DNA of 64,000 nucleotides from Glossina fuscipes. Taxonomy: Eukaryota > Arthropoda > Insecta > Diptera > Glossinidae. The position numbers were made by a program, and so were the translations under genes. The notes below the pieces were generated by a model. It was not told the origin of the DNA. It searched no databases and was given only the letters and a program-made list of their open reading frames with translations. The stretch spans positions 558,001 through 622,000 of the forward strand of contig NW_023998438.1 of NCBI RefSeq assembly GCF_014805625.2. The letters run 5' to 3'. Within the stretch, counting starts at the first letter, position 1. Each line of letters opens with the position of its first letter. Below are positions 9,431-21,810 of this stretch, one piece after another.

Positions 9431-11720
9431 TACCACATCTGTTAACAAAATTCTGTAAGCATTTTAACAGAACTTTTTCAAATATTTAAAATTAATATAT
9501 AGCTGGCTTTGAAAGTCTACTCCGTCCATATTAAACAACGTAAAATATTTTTGTTGACATGTCATGAATTTATATGAAAATACCTTTGAAACAAGTAATT
9601 TAAATTCTGCTTATGGGAACTATGTTTAACAACATTTTGAAATTTGGTATGTTAGCGAAAAATGGATATGAAAGAACACCTAAATTTGAGACTTTAGCGC
9701 GACAAAACTAGAAAATGTCGCCAATATTCCCCTATATCACGTGAATCTATATAAAAGTAACTGTCGAAAGAACAAAAACGTTCAAACTTTTCGTTCGAGA
9801 ACTATTTTTAACAATTTTGAAAGTTGGTATGTTAGCGAAAAATCGGTATGGAACAACACAAAAATTTGAAACACTAGTGCGGCCAAACTAGAAAATGTTA
9901 CCTATATTCATCTAGATCACGTTAATCTAGGGATAGATGTATATTCTTCCATTTTTAATTCTATTGCGACTGCACCTAGCGACTGCTCTGCACTTAGTTT
10001 CGCCGACGCACCTGGCCACTGCTGTGCACCTAGCGACTGCGCTGCATTTAACTGCAACGCTGCTCCTGGCAACTACGCTTTATCTGACGACTGCGGTACA
10101 TGTAGCGACTGCGCCGAACCTAATAAACTCTTGTACTACGTGTATTGCAGGGTATAACCTAGAGATATTAAACAACCAACAGCGAAATTTACCTTGAAGG
10201 AGCACTTGCTTTTAATTTCTAAAGTAGTATTAGTTACACTACTTAACACTTAGTTAATTAGTTATTTTGGCATTTTTATTGTTTAGCGATCGTCAAATTA
10301 GTGCTTGCGTTTTGCTTGTCCATGTTTGATTTGACTCATTTGTTATCAAATAACGTGTCCCGAAACAAAAGTGGCAATAATAAAATCCTTCAATATCAAT
10401 TTTGCACTAACAAAAGCTTCTTAGTTTAGGAAAGTCATAAATGGAATTGTGAAAAAAGGATCAAATACAAGTCCGCTTAGAATAAGGCGGATAATCATAA
10501 CTCATCCACGACAAATAATAACGATACGTCAAAATATTCGTTAGGGCTATGAAAAGCTTTTGCTTAATAAATTAATTTGAGAAAGCAATTGTTAGGGTCA
10601 TAAATTAGTTCCGTTAGTAAATGGCATCAATCGTTTTACTATGTCTATAATTCAAGTTTTGGTAAGGAAGAAGTTCTAAGTCTTGAATATTAAAAGGGAA
10701 AAAAGAATCTAAATCAGATGTTATGAACTATATGGATTATTGGTAAAAAAACAGGAAATAGACAACAATAACGGGTCGCGGTCCACCATAAAATACTCTA
10801 CACAACTCTGTAGTTAGACATATCCGTACCATTTTGAGCAGTGTTTCACCTTGGGCCAAAACGTGTCAGTACACCAAATTTAATCGTTTTCCACCTAGCT
10901 GCAGCGCTGCACTTAACTGAATGCAGCGATGCATTTAGCTATCGTGCTGCACATAGCTTCAGCGCTGAACTTAACTGAATGCACTTAACTATATGTTACA
11001 CTACTTAACACTTACTTAATTAGTTATTTTGGCATTTTTATTGATCAGCGGTCGTAAAATTAGTGCTTGCGTTTTGCTTGTCCAGGTTTGAGTTATTTGT
11101 TATCAAATAACTTGTTCCGAAACAAAAGTGGCAATAATAAAATCCTTCAATATCAATTTTGCACTAACAGAAACTTCTTAGTTTAGGAAAACCATAAATA
11201 GAGTTGTAAAAGGAGGAGCAAATAGAAGACGGATAATCATAACTCATCCACAATAAATAATAACGATACGTCGAAATATTCGTTAGGGCTATGAAAAGCT
11301 CTTGCTTAATAAATTAGCTTGTGAAAGCAATTGTTAGGGCCATCACATAGTTCCGTTAGTAAATGGCGTTAATCGTTTTACTATGTCTATAATTCAAGCT
11401 TTGGTAAGTAAGAAGTTCTAAGTCTTAGACCAAGAGAGAGAAGAATCTAAATCAGATGTTATGATCTATGTGGATTATTGATAAAAAAACTGGAAATATA
11501 CAATAATAACGGGTCGCAGTCCACCGTAAAATACTCTAGATAACCTTGCAATTATACATATCCGCACCCTTTTCTGCAGTGTTTCTCCTTGGGCCAAAAC
11601 ATGTCAGTCCACCAAATTTGATCGCAATACCTTAAAAACGGCGCTGCACCTGTTGATTGCGCAGAATCCAGCTACAAGGTTTCCTAACGATTGTGCTGCA
11701 CTTATTGATTATGCTGCATA
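9430..11720. repeat. Complex tandem-repeat block with ~762 bp higher-order period
   Basis: The block has three levels. A 180-bp duplication spans about 9620-9945 (GGTATGTTAGCGAAAAAT at 9646 and 9826). Three arrays of short units around GCACCTAGCGACTGC(G/T)CT lie at about 9960-10130, 10895-10985 and 11640-11720. Between the arrays sit two copies of a roughly 640-bp segment (10233-10870 and 10995-11630; GTTACACTACTTAACACTTA recurs 762 bp apart). The open frame 9937-10197 only reflects the short repeats. No gene is supported here. Confidence 0.75.
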
Positions 11721-14700
11721 ACGACTTTTAAGAATAAAAGCTAGTTTAAGTAAGACATAGGTGAATCGCGCGTATTAAGCAATGTTGCTTTAATGGACTT
11801 TAAAGAGTCCGATAACGAGAATAAGTGATAGACGTCGTTTAGGTTCTTGCAAACTACTCTCAGCGAATTAAACAGCTCATAATTATATTTACACTGACTA
11901 AGCTTAACCAAGATAAAGTGCCTAAAGAAGCGGTTAGGGATATTAAAGCTTATTTCACCAAGTAATAAAGGCGAGTCAATAGCACCGTTTATTACTTTGA
12001 TTACAAAGGAAACGCCAACAACAAACCTACGTTTCTCAAGAGACGGTAAGGACAGCAAAAGCAGCCTATTTTCATAGGGAGGAAGAGAGGCAATCGGATC
12101 CCGACCCAAATTTCTAAGGGTAAACAGGAAGAATTGCTTTTGAACAGATTCAATTGAATCTACATAGCATCTATATAAAGAAGACCACACAACGGAGGCA
12201 TACTCAAGATAGGTCTAACCAACCACATGTACAACCTTTTCGTAATAGGATCATCAAGTTCTTCGGACCACCTTTTGATAAAACCAAGCGCGGACCTAGC
12301 TTTGCTTATCCAGAGCTCAATATTCAAGTTAAAACGTAACCTATGGTCAAATAGAACGCCTAAATCTGTGAACGAATTGACATCCTCCAACGTGTGCGAA
12401 TCAACGAAATACTGAGTAATGAATGATTTTCTTCTTGAGAAAGAAAGCATCTTACATTTATTTCGAATTAGTTTCAAAAAATTCAAAGAACACCATGCAA
12501 CCAAATTATTCGAGACACTTTGAAGCTGATGTGATTGCGATTCAACAAAGAAACGACAAAACATTTTCACATCATCAGCCTACATTAAGATCTGACTGGA
12601 ATTAATCCCCAATGGGAGATCATTAATGCATAAACTAAATAAAATGGGACCTAAGTGGCTGCCTTGAGGTACGCCAGACGTCACGGTGAATTCATCCGAG
12701 GTGATGGGGTTAAACAAAGCCCTGAATGATCTATTGTGCAGATAAGAGCTTATACACTTTGCTAAATAGAGAGGGAAGCCAGAGGCTTGGAGTTTAAAGA
12801 TAAGTAAGTTATAGTTAACCATTTCAAACGCTTTGGTTAAATCAGTGTATATCAAATCTGTGCGAGAGCCACTAGAAAAAGCCTTGAAAACTTGACAAGT
12901 AAACTCTAACAAGTTAGTGAATGTAAAGCCGTGCTGGTGCGGAGAAATATACGAATATTAATTTATTGCCATTAGGCAAAGGCCAAATGCTGAGTCACAA
13001 TTCGCTCGAACAACTTGGGCAAGACACTCAACTTGGCTATGCCTCTGTAGTTCTCAACAAATTGTCTACTTCCACTCTTGTGGATAGGAAACTACTCTTT
13101 TAACACGAAGGGAAAACACCTAAATTCAAGAACAGGTTAAAAATCTTTGAGATCACACCACATAACTCGACTTCCATCAGGTGCTGACGCACAACAATAT
13201 TTTAGAGAACTCAACCCTTTAAAAACGTCATCTTCCGAAATTACCAAGTTAGGAATTGAAACCAAGTTAGTTATAGGATATGGGTAGCTTGCGGACAAAT
13301 CGAAATTAGCAATCGAAAAGTTTCGTCGGAAATACTCAGCAAATAGATTTGAGATTTCAAAATCATCCTAGGAATCAGACCCATTAAAAGAAACATGCGA
13401 GGGATATTTTGAACTTTTCCTTTTAGAGTTAACAAATTTGAAAAAGTATTTAGGATTAGCAAACAGAGAGGATTTAATGAACTGAAGCTATCTGCAGTAA
13501 TAATGGTGGTTGAGGTAGTTAAATCTATGCCTCGCCACCGAGTAAGCGAAATAGTCGAGCGCAGAGCCACTTTTCGAATATTGCGTGTTTTTTCTATTCT
13601 TGTAATATATAATTGTCCTATTAAACCACGGGGGACACCTGTTTCGAGGTCGGCACTGTTTGATCCGAGCAGATGCAGCAATAGCTAGATTTAATGTATT
13701 GTAGAACGATGAAAATAAGCTTTCAATACTTCCGGTACTGAGAAATCAAGCGTCATATGTGAAAGACGATGTTTTAGCAATACAATAATGATTTTATGAA
13801 AATCATAACATTTATTTAAAAAAGGTTGATTTGGCACATTAAGGCAGTTCAACGAACCATCATTCTTATGACGAAAGAAAATGCGCATTGATGGATGATA
13901 AGAGTCCTCAGGTAAGATAAAAGATGGGTAACGATTTACGTTAATCTCACGAAAGTTGGTAAAGCAGAGATCAAGCAGTCTACCGTTACAATTAGGGATA
14001 CGATTATATTGAGCCAAGTTATGATCAAACAATTCATTAAAGAACACAACAGCCCCATCAGACGTTGAAGTAGGAATCAAACAGCCAGAATTATCATTGT
14101 TACACCAAGTGACTTGAGGCAAGTTGAAGTCACCCAATGCAACGACCAAATCGTTAAGTCTAGACCGCTTGGCCACTATACAAATGAGGGCAGCGTGTTT
14201 CTTGTAAGTAGAGATATCAGAATTTGGGGGAATATAAAAGCAGGTTACAAATAGCTGTTTATTAGGCAATATCGCACGAATGGCGATAAATTCAACGTCA
14301 GGAGAAGTGGGAAATTCTATTGAATTGGACGGGACTGACGCAGATATGGCAATTAATACACCACCAACAATGCGATTCACTCGATCCTTTCTGAAAACTT
14401 GGAAAGAATTGTGAACAAGTTCCGACGAATGAAGATCGGGTCTTAGCCAAGTTTCGGTGAAGGCCAAACAGAAAAACTTTGTGCTCACTGAATTTAGAAA
14501 AGTAGAACGAATTTTTGAATTAAGGCCTCTAACATTTTGATAAATGAGAGATAATGGGCCTGAAGAAACATTTAGTTTTTTGAAGCCGACAAGACTACTG
14601 CTTTGGTATTACGGGGACGATCTCGAGGGATAAATTCCTTAATCAAGGATCCTACTGGCCACAGTGGTTTGTTTAACATCATATCACTGTTTTCAGTCGG

Positions 14701-15620
14701 AACTAGTATTTTAAAAGAGGAGATTGCCGTAGATTGAGAATGAGCCATTTTGAAATTGCTAACGCGCTTTAAGGTGACTGATGGGATTTTCGCCGCCACA
14801 TAACTTTTTATGTTATCCACCGATGTTTCAGGTGCCAGTCTTGACACAAATATTGCTTTTCTGAGGGGAACTGCTGTCAAGCAAATATTATTAGTTGGAA
14901 CAGGAGGGTTCACGGTTGGGGAGTTTAGAGTTGGCTTGTGCGACTTGCCCAGTCTGGTGACCAGCGTTCACATTCGAAAAGCCAGGGGGAGAGGATGATT
15001 TATTTTTCTATTTATTATTTTTAGGCGATGGCGCTTGATTAGAGTGAGTGGCGGCCCTGGGCGGAGATACCCTTGCCACTTCAGCGTAGCTTAAAACGGA
15101 AGCACTTGCCGGCTTGTTTGTAACTATTTTGTTACCAACCGACTCAATAATATCGGAAACATTAACGTTCATTTTAGAGTCAGATGGATCGGTAACTTGT
15201 ACCAACGAATCAGATTTAGAGGAACTCCGAGGTGACGTCCCACACGCTACGCTACGGGTTGTTATTTTTCTGGCTTGGGTAGAAGATGAGTGCTCAATAA
15301 AACGACGCTCATCAAACCTAGACTTAGTTAGCTCAAACTTCTTCCACAAGGAGCCGAGATTTCTACTCAATTCCGAGAAACCATTTCGCGTCCCCGTGAA
15401 AAGTTTATAAAAATCAATGTCCCGCTGCCTACAGTGAGGACATGACCATCATAAGCCTTTGGAAGGGTCAGCGACTGCGCCAGCAGCAGGGCCGAGGATA
15501 CCAGCACACTTTTATACTTTTACAAATACCCAGTTTTAAACGCGTGTAAAACGGAAACAAAAAAATTTTAAGCCATAACACTAACAAAAACGTACGATCT
15601 CGCGCGCGTCACTTGCCAGA
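11720..15620 (-). mobile_element. CR1/jockey-type LINE, copy 2, nearly full length but inactive
   Basis: Minus-strand order is: 5' region with a GCGCGCGTCACTTGCCAGAC segment near 15605; ORF1 (about 15520-14572); AP endonuclease (14488-13691) with TETWL, GGVLIAI, ALGDFNLPQ and LLDLCFTN motifs; a linker (13681-13271); RT (12912-12160) with VNYNLL, GVPQGSHLGPILF and a decayed catalytic region; and a C-terminal region (12190-11741). ORF1 starts with a PHD-like Cys-rich part that now contains an in-frame TGA. Several frameshifts show it is dead. Family placement rests on motif order, the PHD-like ORF1 and the absence of RNase H. Confidence 0.85.
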
Positions 15621-16735
15621 CTATATATACAATATAAAATTAATAATCAAATAAAACATTTAAATAACTTTTTGATTAAGCATTAACTAATGTATACTAT
15701 ATTATTAATACTAGTATTATTATTAGTATTTAATAATATTGTATAGAGAGAAGAGACAACCAATCCCACTTGCATTGGCACACACGTACACGTGCGCACA
15801 CATATATGCACGCTTTTAAATTTAAAAAGAGTTTTTTAGAAAGAGGAAAAACAAAACAAAATTACAAAAACCAAACCATAAATAAAAGGAAGTTAATTTA
15901 ACTCCAACGTAATATGCATTTTAATTTTCATAGTTTTTCGAATTTTAACCTGTTGAACAGTTAATAGTTGCGACAATATTAACGGCAAAAAATCGCTTAG
16001 TGTATAAGTGGCGTATACTGTGGGGTCTTCGAGAGAGTCGTTTGAGAGTAACCTTAACGGTCAAAGGAAATCGAATGGCTTTGAACGTGCATGGAACTCG
16101 ATTCATTGTTGATTGATGCCAAATTGTGAACCAATTTCAAAAAACTTTATTATATTGACAATGCTATGCCATAATACATAGATACGTTAGCCGTTGGCCG
16201 ACACAGTAGTAAGATTCAAACGCGTTAAAGTGTTTGAGCTGACTCCATGCACGATTGCCTCAAAAGTTCATTCGCAGACTATACATGTTGAGCTCGTAGG
16301 CATGAATTTTGGCATTTTTGGAAGTAGTATTTTAACAGGAAAGGTAGTTGGGCTATTTCGTGTTAGATGTTCTTCACTTTGCACTCTTAAATACCGCAAC
16401 GAGCTGCCGGAAACATACGCTTCTCTAGGACAGACTTATCGGATATTTCATTATTTCCCTTAGTATTAGTTTATAATCCTTTTACTCAGCTCAACGAGTT
16501 ATCTGTTATTGATTTGCTAACTTATAGAAGATTTAGAAGAATTTGTAGCCTAGAAAATGCACTTCATACGATTACGAGTCCGTTATTTAGCAAAAGTAAA
16601 GACTTTGTAGTTAATCAAAATATAGATCTGCTTGCTCCAAATTTGCTGCAGTTAATTTCTATGTCTAATAACTGAGGGACTGAGGCACTTTTCAATCGCA
16701 AAGAATAAAATATTTAATTTTCGAAGTTTTACGGT
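15620..16735. other. Intergenic, no gene recognised
   Basis: AT-rich sequence. A single 89-residue plus-strand frame at 16194-16463 has no recognisable motif and no convincing start, so I do not call it a gene. The segment 16497-16545 (TTATCTGTTATTGAT...) weakly resembles 34838-34880. Confidence 0.35.
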
Positions 16736-16739
16736 GACT

Positions 16740-18220
16740 AACTTGTTTTCTAGTGGCTCTCGCACTGATGTAATACATACATACATACATTTAAGCAAAA
16801 CATTTGATTTGGTTAACCATAACTTAATTATCTTCAAACTCTAAGCTTCTGGCTTCCCTCTCTATTTAGCAAAGTGTATAAACTCTTATCTGCACAATAG
16901 ATCATTCAGGGCTTTGTTTAACCCCATCACCTCGGATGAATTCACCGTGACGTCTGGCGTACCTCAAGGCAGCCACTTAGGTCCCATTTTATTTAGTTTA
17001 TGCATTAATGATATCCCATCGGGGATTAATTCCAGCCAGATCTTAATGTATGCTGATGATGTGAAAATGTTTTGTCGTTTCTTTGTTGAATCGCAATCAC
17101 ATCAGCTTCAAAGTGTCTTGAATAATTTGGTTGCATGGTGTTATTTGAATTTTCTGAAACTAATTCGAAATAAATGTAAGATGTTTTCTTTCTCAAGGAG
17201 AAAGTCATTCATTACTTAATATTTCGTTGATTCGCACACGTTGGAGGACGTCAAATCGTTCACAGAAATAAGCGCTCTTTTTGACCATAGGTTACGCCTT
17301 AACTTGCATATTGAGCTCTCGTCAAGCAAAGCTAGGTCCGCGCTTGGTTTTATAAAGAGGTTGTCCAAAGAGCTTGATGATTCTTCTATTACGAAAAGGT
17401 TGTACATGTGGTTGGTTAGACTTATACTTGAGTATGCCTCCGTTGTGTGGTCTCCTTTATATAGATGCTATGTAGATTCAATTGAATCTGTTCAAAAGCA
17501 ATTCTTGCTGTTTGCCCTTAGGAATTTGGGTTGGGACCCATATTTAGATTTGTAGATTTGTTCTTGGGGTTTCCTTCTTAAACAAAGTAATAAATGGTAT
17601 TATTGGCTCGCCCACATTACTTGTTGAGATAAGTTTTAATGTCCTTAACCGCTTCTCTAGGCACATTATCTTCATTAAGCTTAGTCAATGTAAATACAAT
17701 TATGAGCTTTTTAACCCGCTCAAAGTTATTTACAGAAACCTAAATGATATCTATCACTTATTCTCATTATCAGACTCTTTAAACTCTATTAAAGCAACAT
17801 TGCTTAATATGCTCGATTTACCTATGTCGTGCTTAAAGTAACATCTCATTCTTAATATCTTACTTTTTGTTTAAAATAATATTGTGTTGTTAACATGTTG
17901 GTTGACAAATTTACGCATGTTTGCAATGGTTTAGGGGTTCACTTGCAACCTGGATCTGTTCTTGTTGCGGGTGTGCTTCTGTGCTAGCTGTGTACATGCT
18001 TTTTTCTTTTTTTCCTCTTTCTCTTTTTATTTATTTATTCATGAATTATTATCACCTTTTTTTTTAAACTTACTTGCTTATTATTATTCTAGTTTTTTCT
18101 TCCTTTTTAATCATATACTAGTTTTAAAACAATTAGCATAAAATTTTCTGTTAAGATGTACTGAATTCGACTGTAATTTTCTTTAGTTAAATATCATGTA
18201 TAAATGAATAAATAAAATAA
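16740..18220 (+). mobile_element. CR1/jockey-type LINE, copy 3, 5'-truncated
   Basis: This is the same family as copy 2 on the opposite strand. It starts inside the RT (TTTTCTAGTGGCTCTCGCAC, the complement of about 12866-12885) and contains an embedded (CATA)n microsatellite at 16770-16790. It then carries GVPQGSHLGPILF and the intact catalytic box YADDVK near 17050, and continues to a TAAATGAATAAATAAAATAA 3' tail. One frameshift lies near 17216 and another near 17550. The 5' truncation and A-rich tail are typical of a LINE insertion. Protein blocks remain readable, so it may be younger than copies 1 and 2. Confidence 0.82.
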
Positions 18221-18717
18221 TCCATTTCCAAAGGATTTCGTTCGTGGACTAAAATTTCGCTTTAGTGCCTACAGACAACATGTTGAAGTTTATTCCCACC
18301 GTCAAACAGGGGGAATTTAACTCAAGCGCAAGTTTTGATAATAAAATTGGGACCGTCTAGCAAGTAAAACCTATAGGCTCAAGCGGAAGGATTAAAAGTA
18401 TGCAATTTTTTCTTTTTTTTGATCAAAGATAGCAAAGATCGAAAAAGCGATTTACAATAATCACCGTTGGAGTTAACGATCAAAGTTAAAAGTAAGGCTG
18501 CTGCTCTTTAAGAATAATTGTGACACAGATAAAAAAATGTTTAAAAAAGCTTTGCTTTTATTTTTTTCCATAATAAGTTCAGCTTTCGCGGATGAATATA
18601 TATATACAAAAAATATTTGCTTTCTAAATTAAAAGCATTGAGCATAAGACACCTTAAGGTTATTTTAAATGCATCATTAAAAAAAAATTATTATTTACAC
18701 CACTTTTTTTTTACTTT
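18221..18717 (-). other. 3' flank of UMP synthase gene
   Basis: Minus-strand AATAAA at 18557-18562 lies about 155 nt past the UMPS stop and is a plausible polyadenylation signal. Nothing else is recognised here. Confidence 0.4.
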
Positions 18718-20375
18718 TCACTTTTTAGCTAAGCGATCCTCGTAAGCAGACCACAGGCGCTGGCGATACGAAGCTGCGGCAGTAGCTATGCATTTGGCAT
18801 GTAGGATACCACGTCCTACGACAGCAATATCAGCACCCTTTTCCTTTATTACGTATTCTGGTTCATTATATTGTTGGCCCAATTTGTCGGCCTTCTCGTC
18901 GATTTTAACACCTGGCGTTAGCTGTATTAGACCCGGAAAAGCAAAACAATCTGCGGATTGGCAAACAATGCCAGCTACAAAATCGATATCAATTCCATCG
19001 GTGGCTACTTTGCGGGATGCCTCTTTATATGTATCGTCAATTAAATTGCCAGAGACTGACATTTCAGCCAAAAGAAAAACGCCACGTAGTTTGCTGAAAC
19101 TTTGCCGACTTTGTTTTAATCCCTGCAAAACGCTGCGTCCCGAGATAGTATGCGCGGTCACCACATCAGCCCAACGGGCAATTTCATAAAGCCCTTTACC
19201 GCATTGCAAAGACACTGTATTTCCGATGTCAGCAAATTTACGATCTTCCATTATTAGGAATTTATGGCGTTCAGCGATAGCCAATAAAGTCTCAATGAAT
19301 TGATTGTTAAAATCTTCTAAAATGTCGATATGCGTTTTTAGAAGACATATGTAGGGACCGCATTTGTCCGCTACTTCCAAAACTTGGGCACATTTTGTAA
19401 GGTCCGCAGCTAAACATAAATTCGTTTCTTTTGTGCTCATTAAGTTGAACAATTCCTTAGTCACTTCACATTTAGCTAAATTCGCTCGTACTTCGTAAGA
19501 TATTTTGCTTCGAACGAAATCGCTTCTTACTGAAATGATGGAAAACAAATCAATTTTGTAAATTGTTAACGTAAGTTTAGCAAATCGAGAGGAGTAATAC
19601 TTCTTTATATTCCCGTAATTTACCACACTCTTTATGTAGATCATAAATCTAACTTGCCTTGTTTTTCATTGTTATCCACAAAATTACCGTCACTGCCTAT
19701 TTGTACTTCGGCAATATATTTTGCTACACTATCAGCAATTGAACGCTCAATTTTACCGGCTTCCAGTAAAGTGTTGATCAAAAATGAAAGTGTAAACAAA
19801 GAGTGCATACGTATTGAATGTTCAGCTATATTCTTGGCACCACCTTGTTCACGGTCAACTACAACTATAGCATCGGTCACCTGAATACCTTCTTGCTTCA
19901 AATCACGCACTGTATCCAAAATACTTGACCCAGATGTCACTACATCTTCAATAATAAGACATGTATCACCCAAGCGGAAGATACCTTCAATTAACTTTTT
20001 GGTCCCGTAACTTTTGGCCTCTTTACGACGGACAACCATTGGAATATTTTCCTTTACAGCGACAATCGTCGCAATCGGTAGGGCTGTGTACGGAACTCCG
20101 CACACATGTTTTGCCACTAAGTTATGTTCTTTCATATAATCTGCTACTAAATTAGAAATCGTTTGCTTAAAGGTTAGAGAAAATACATTAACTGAATAAT
20201 TTTCCAATTTTTATACAAAAAAGGGAAATACTCTTACCATAACTTCCGGATAACTAACAATAACTCGCAGGTCGAAATATACCGGCGAATTGATGCCCAC
20301 TTTCATTTTGTAATCTCCGAATTTAAATGCATTAATCTCATATAATTTGAGAACCAATGATTTTTTAGGATCCAT
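18718..20375 (-). CDS. r-l: Uridine 5'-monophosphate synthase (OPRT-ODCase fusion)
   Basis: Bifunctional enzyme for the last two steps of de novo UMP synthesis: orotate to OMP using PRPP, then decarboxylation to UMP. Coding exons are 20238-20375, 19658-20165 and 18718-19529, giving about 485 residues, the usual length. The start is the Met before DPKKSLVLKLYEI (20375); an upstream in-frame ATG at 20393 also exists. OPRT features are KVGINSPVYFDLR, CGVPYTALPIATI and the PRPP loop region CLIIEDVVTSGSS. ODCase features are the catalytic EDRKFADIGNT (Asp-Lys-Asp charge network), LTPGVKIDEKADKLGQQY and VVGRGI. Intron 1 is GT-AG. Intron 2 (19530-19657) reads as GC-AG and is the only donor that fits phase 1. 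It corresponds to Drosophila rudimentary-like. A cytosolic housekeeping role is expected. Confidence 0.96.
19530..19657 (-). other. GC-AG intron in UMP synthase
   Basis: The exon ends AACAAG and the intron begins GCAAGT, then ends TTTCAG. Exon 2 (508 nt) leaves one base, and exon 3 needs two bases to restore GTA-AGA-AGC. Nearby GT dinucleotides give phase 0 or 2 and break the frame. GCAAGT after AG is the classic context for GC donors. Confidence 0.8.
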
Positions 20376-21800
20376 ATTCTTTATAAAATACAATTCTATA
20401 ACCGTTGATATTTTTTTTTTTTTTTTTTAAATGTTGTATTATGAATTTTCGAAATTTTGCGGTGAATTGTTTTATAAATCACTAATCACGTGCAGAGGTT
20501 TGCTTTTATTAACAAAGAAAATTGATATCGCAGTTAGCACAAACAAGGAATCTTAAGTTAAAATAACAAACCGAAATTAAATGAGAAAACAAACGTTTTC
20601 AGCGATTTCATTCATACCTGGTGCAAGTCGATTTCTATATATTTGTTAAATCATTCCGTTTCGTTTTCTTTGACTTTTTGGAATTTGTTTCAAATGTTTT
20701 TATTCTTATGTAGTAGATAAAAAATTTTCGATTTCCAAGTACTTTCGTATTCAATAAACATTTTGAATAGTGTTAATATTTAGTTACTTTTAATTACCTT
20801 GCTTCTGCTTAACCTTCAAAAATGTCTTATCTCACAAGGTTTTCTATGGTTTTTTTTTAATACCCTCCGCTGTAAAATGGTGATATACTCATTTTGTTTT
20901 TCTTTATAATGTATATAACACCCAAAAAGAAGCTTTAGAGACCCTATAAAGTATATATATTCTTAATTAGTGTGAAGTGAGTGTGAGTCTTTATGTGTAC
21001 GAAACAGTCTACTCTTTTAGGTGCAACAATGAGAAAAATGTGCCATCCCCATACAAAGTTGCAAATGAATCAATTGTAAAAATGTAAGCGGAACGGAGTA
21101 TTCTGTTACGTTTTTCTTATCCTCAATAATTGCACCTTGTCAGTTTGCTTTAGATGCGATTGAGAGACAGAAAAACCAATTGCGCTCTTGGGGAGCTCTA
21201 GCCAATTGAAATAACACGCGCAAAGGGTATTTACCCTTTAAATTATATTGGAAATGTTTTGACTAATGCTGAACTCATTCCTTGTATCTAAGGTTTCGTT
21301 TGACAAATTGTCCTAAAGCCAAAGAATGATATAAACATATGAAATTGGAGTCAGATAATATGCAATTACATGGGAAAGACAAAGATCGTTACTTAATTAC
21401 GCAAAGTGTTTTAGGGGATTTTCCAAAAACTGCCAATAAAATTTGCGTAGTTAAACAATTAAATCAAAGTTTGTTATTTTATATGGAATGTATTTTTACG
21501 AATAATTAAGAAGTCATTCTGTTTAAAATATGAGCTGAAAAGCTGCACTTATCAGCATTTAGTTTTTCGAGAGCAAGAATCCTTACCATTTTTTGATACC
21601 GTACACGTTCAAAAATTCAAGGTTACTTGCTTTGTTCATATTTCACCTGCACAATGTTTTTCCCTATTTTTTTTTAACAATTTATTTTTATATATTTCCT
21701 TTTGTTTAACAATTTACGTGTGTGTACAGATTTTGACTATCAGTTCGGGTTGATAAATAAAATAAAATTTTTGTTGTAATAAATCAAAAGCAATTATAAG
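20376..21800. other. UMPS upstream region, no gene seen
   Basis: AT-rich DNA with poly-T runs at 20409-20427 and 20852-20859. The UMPS promoter should lie at its left end. No reading frame worth calling was found. Confidence 0.4.
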
Positions 21801-21810
21801 TAATATAGAT

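Noticed and set aside
16194..16463. 89-residue plus-strand open frame
   Set aside because: It has no conserved motif, splice context or composition that would separate it from chance.
18788..19189. Plus-strand open frame opposite ODCase
   Set aside because: It is the antisense shadow of a strongly conserved coding exon.
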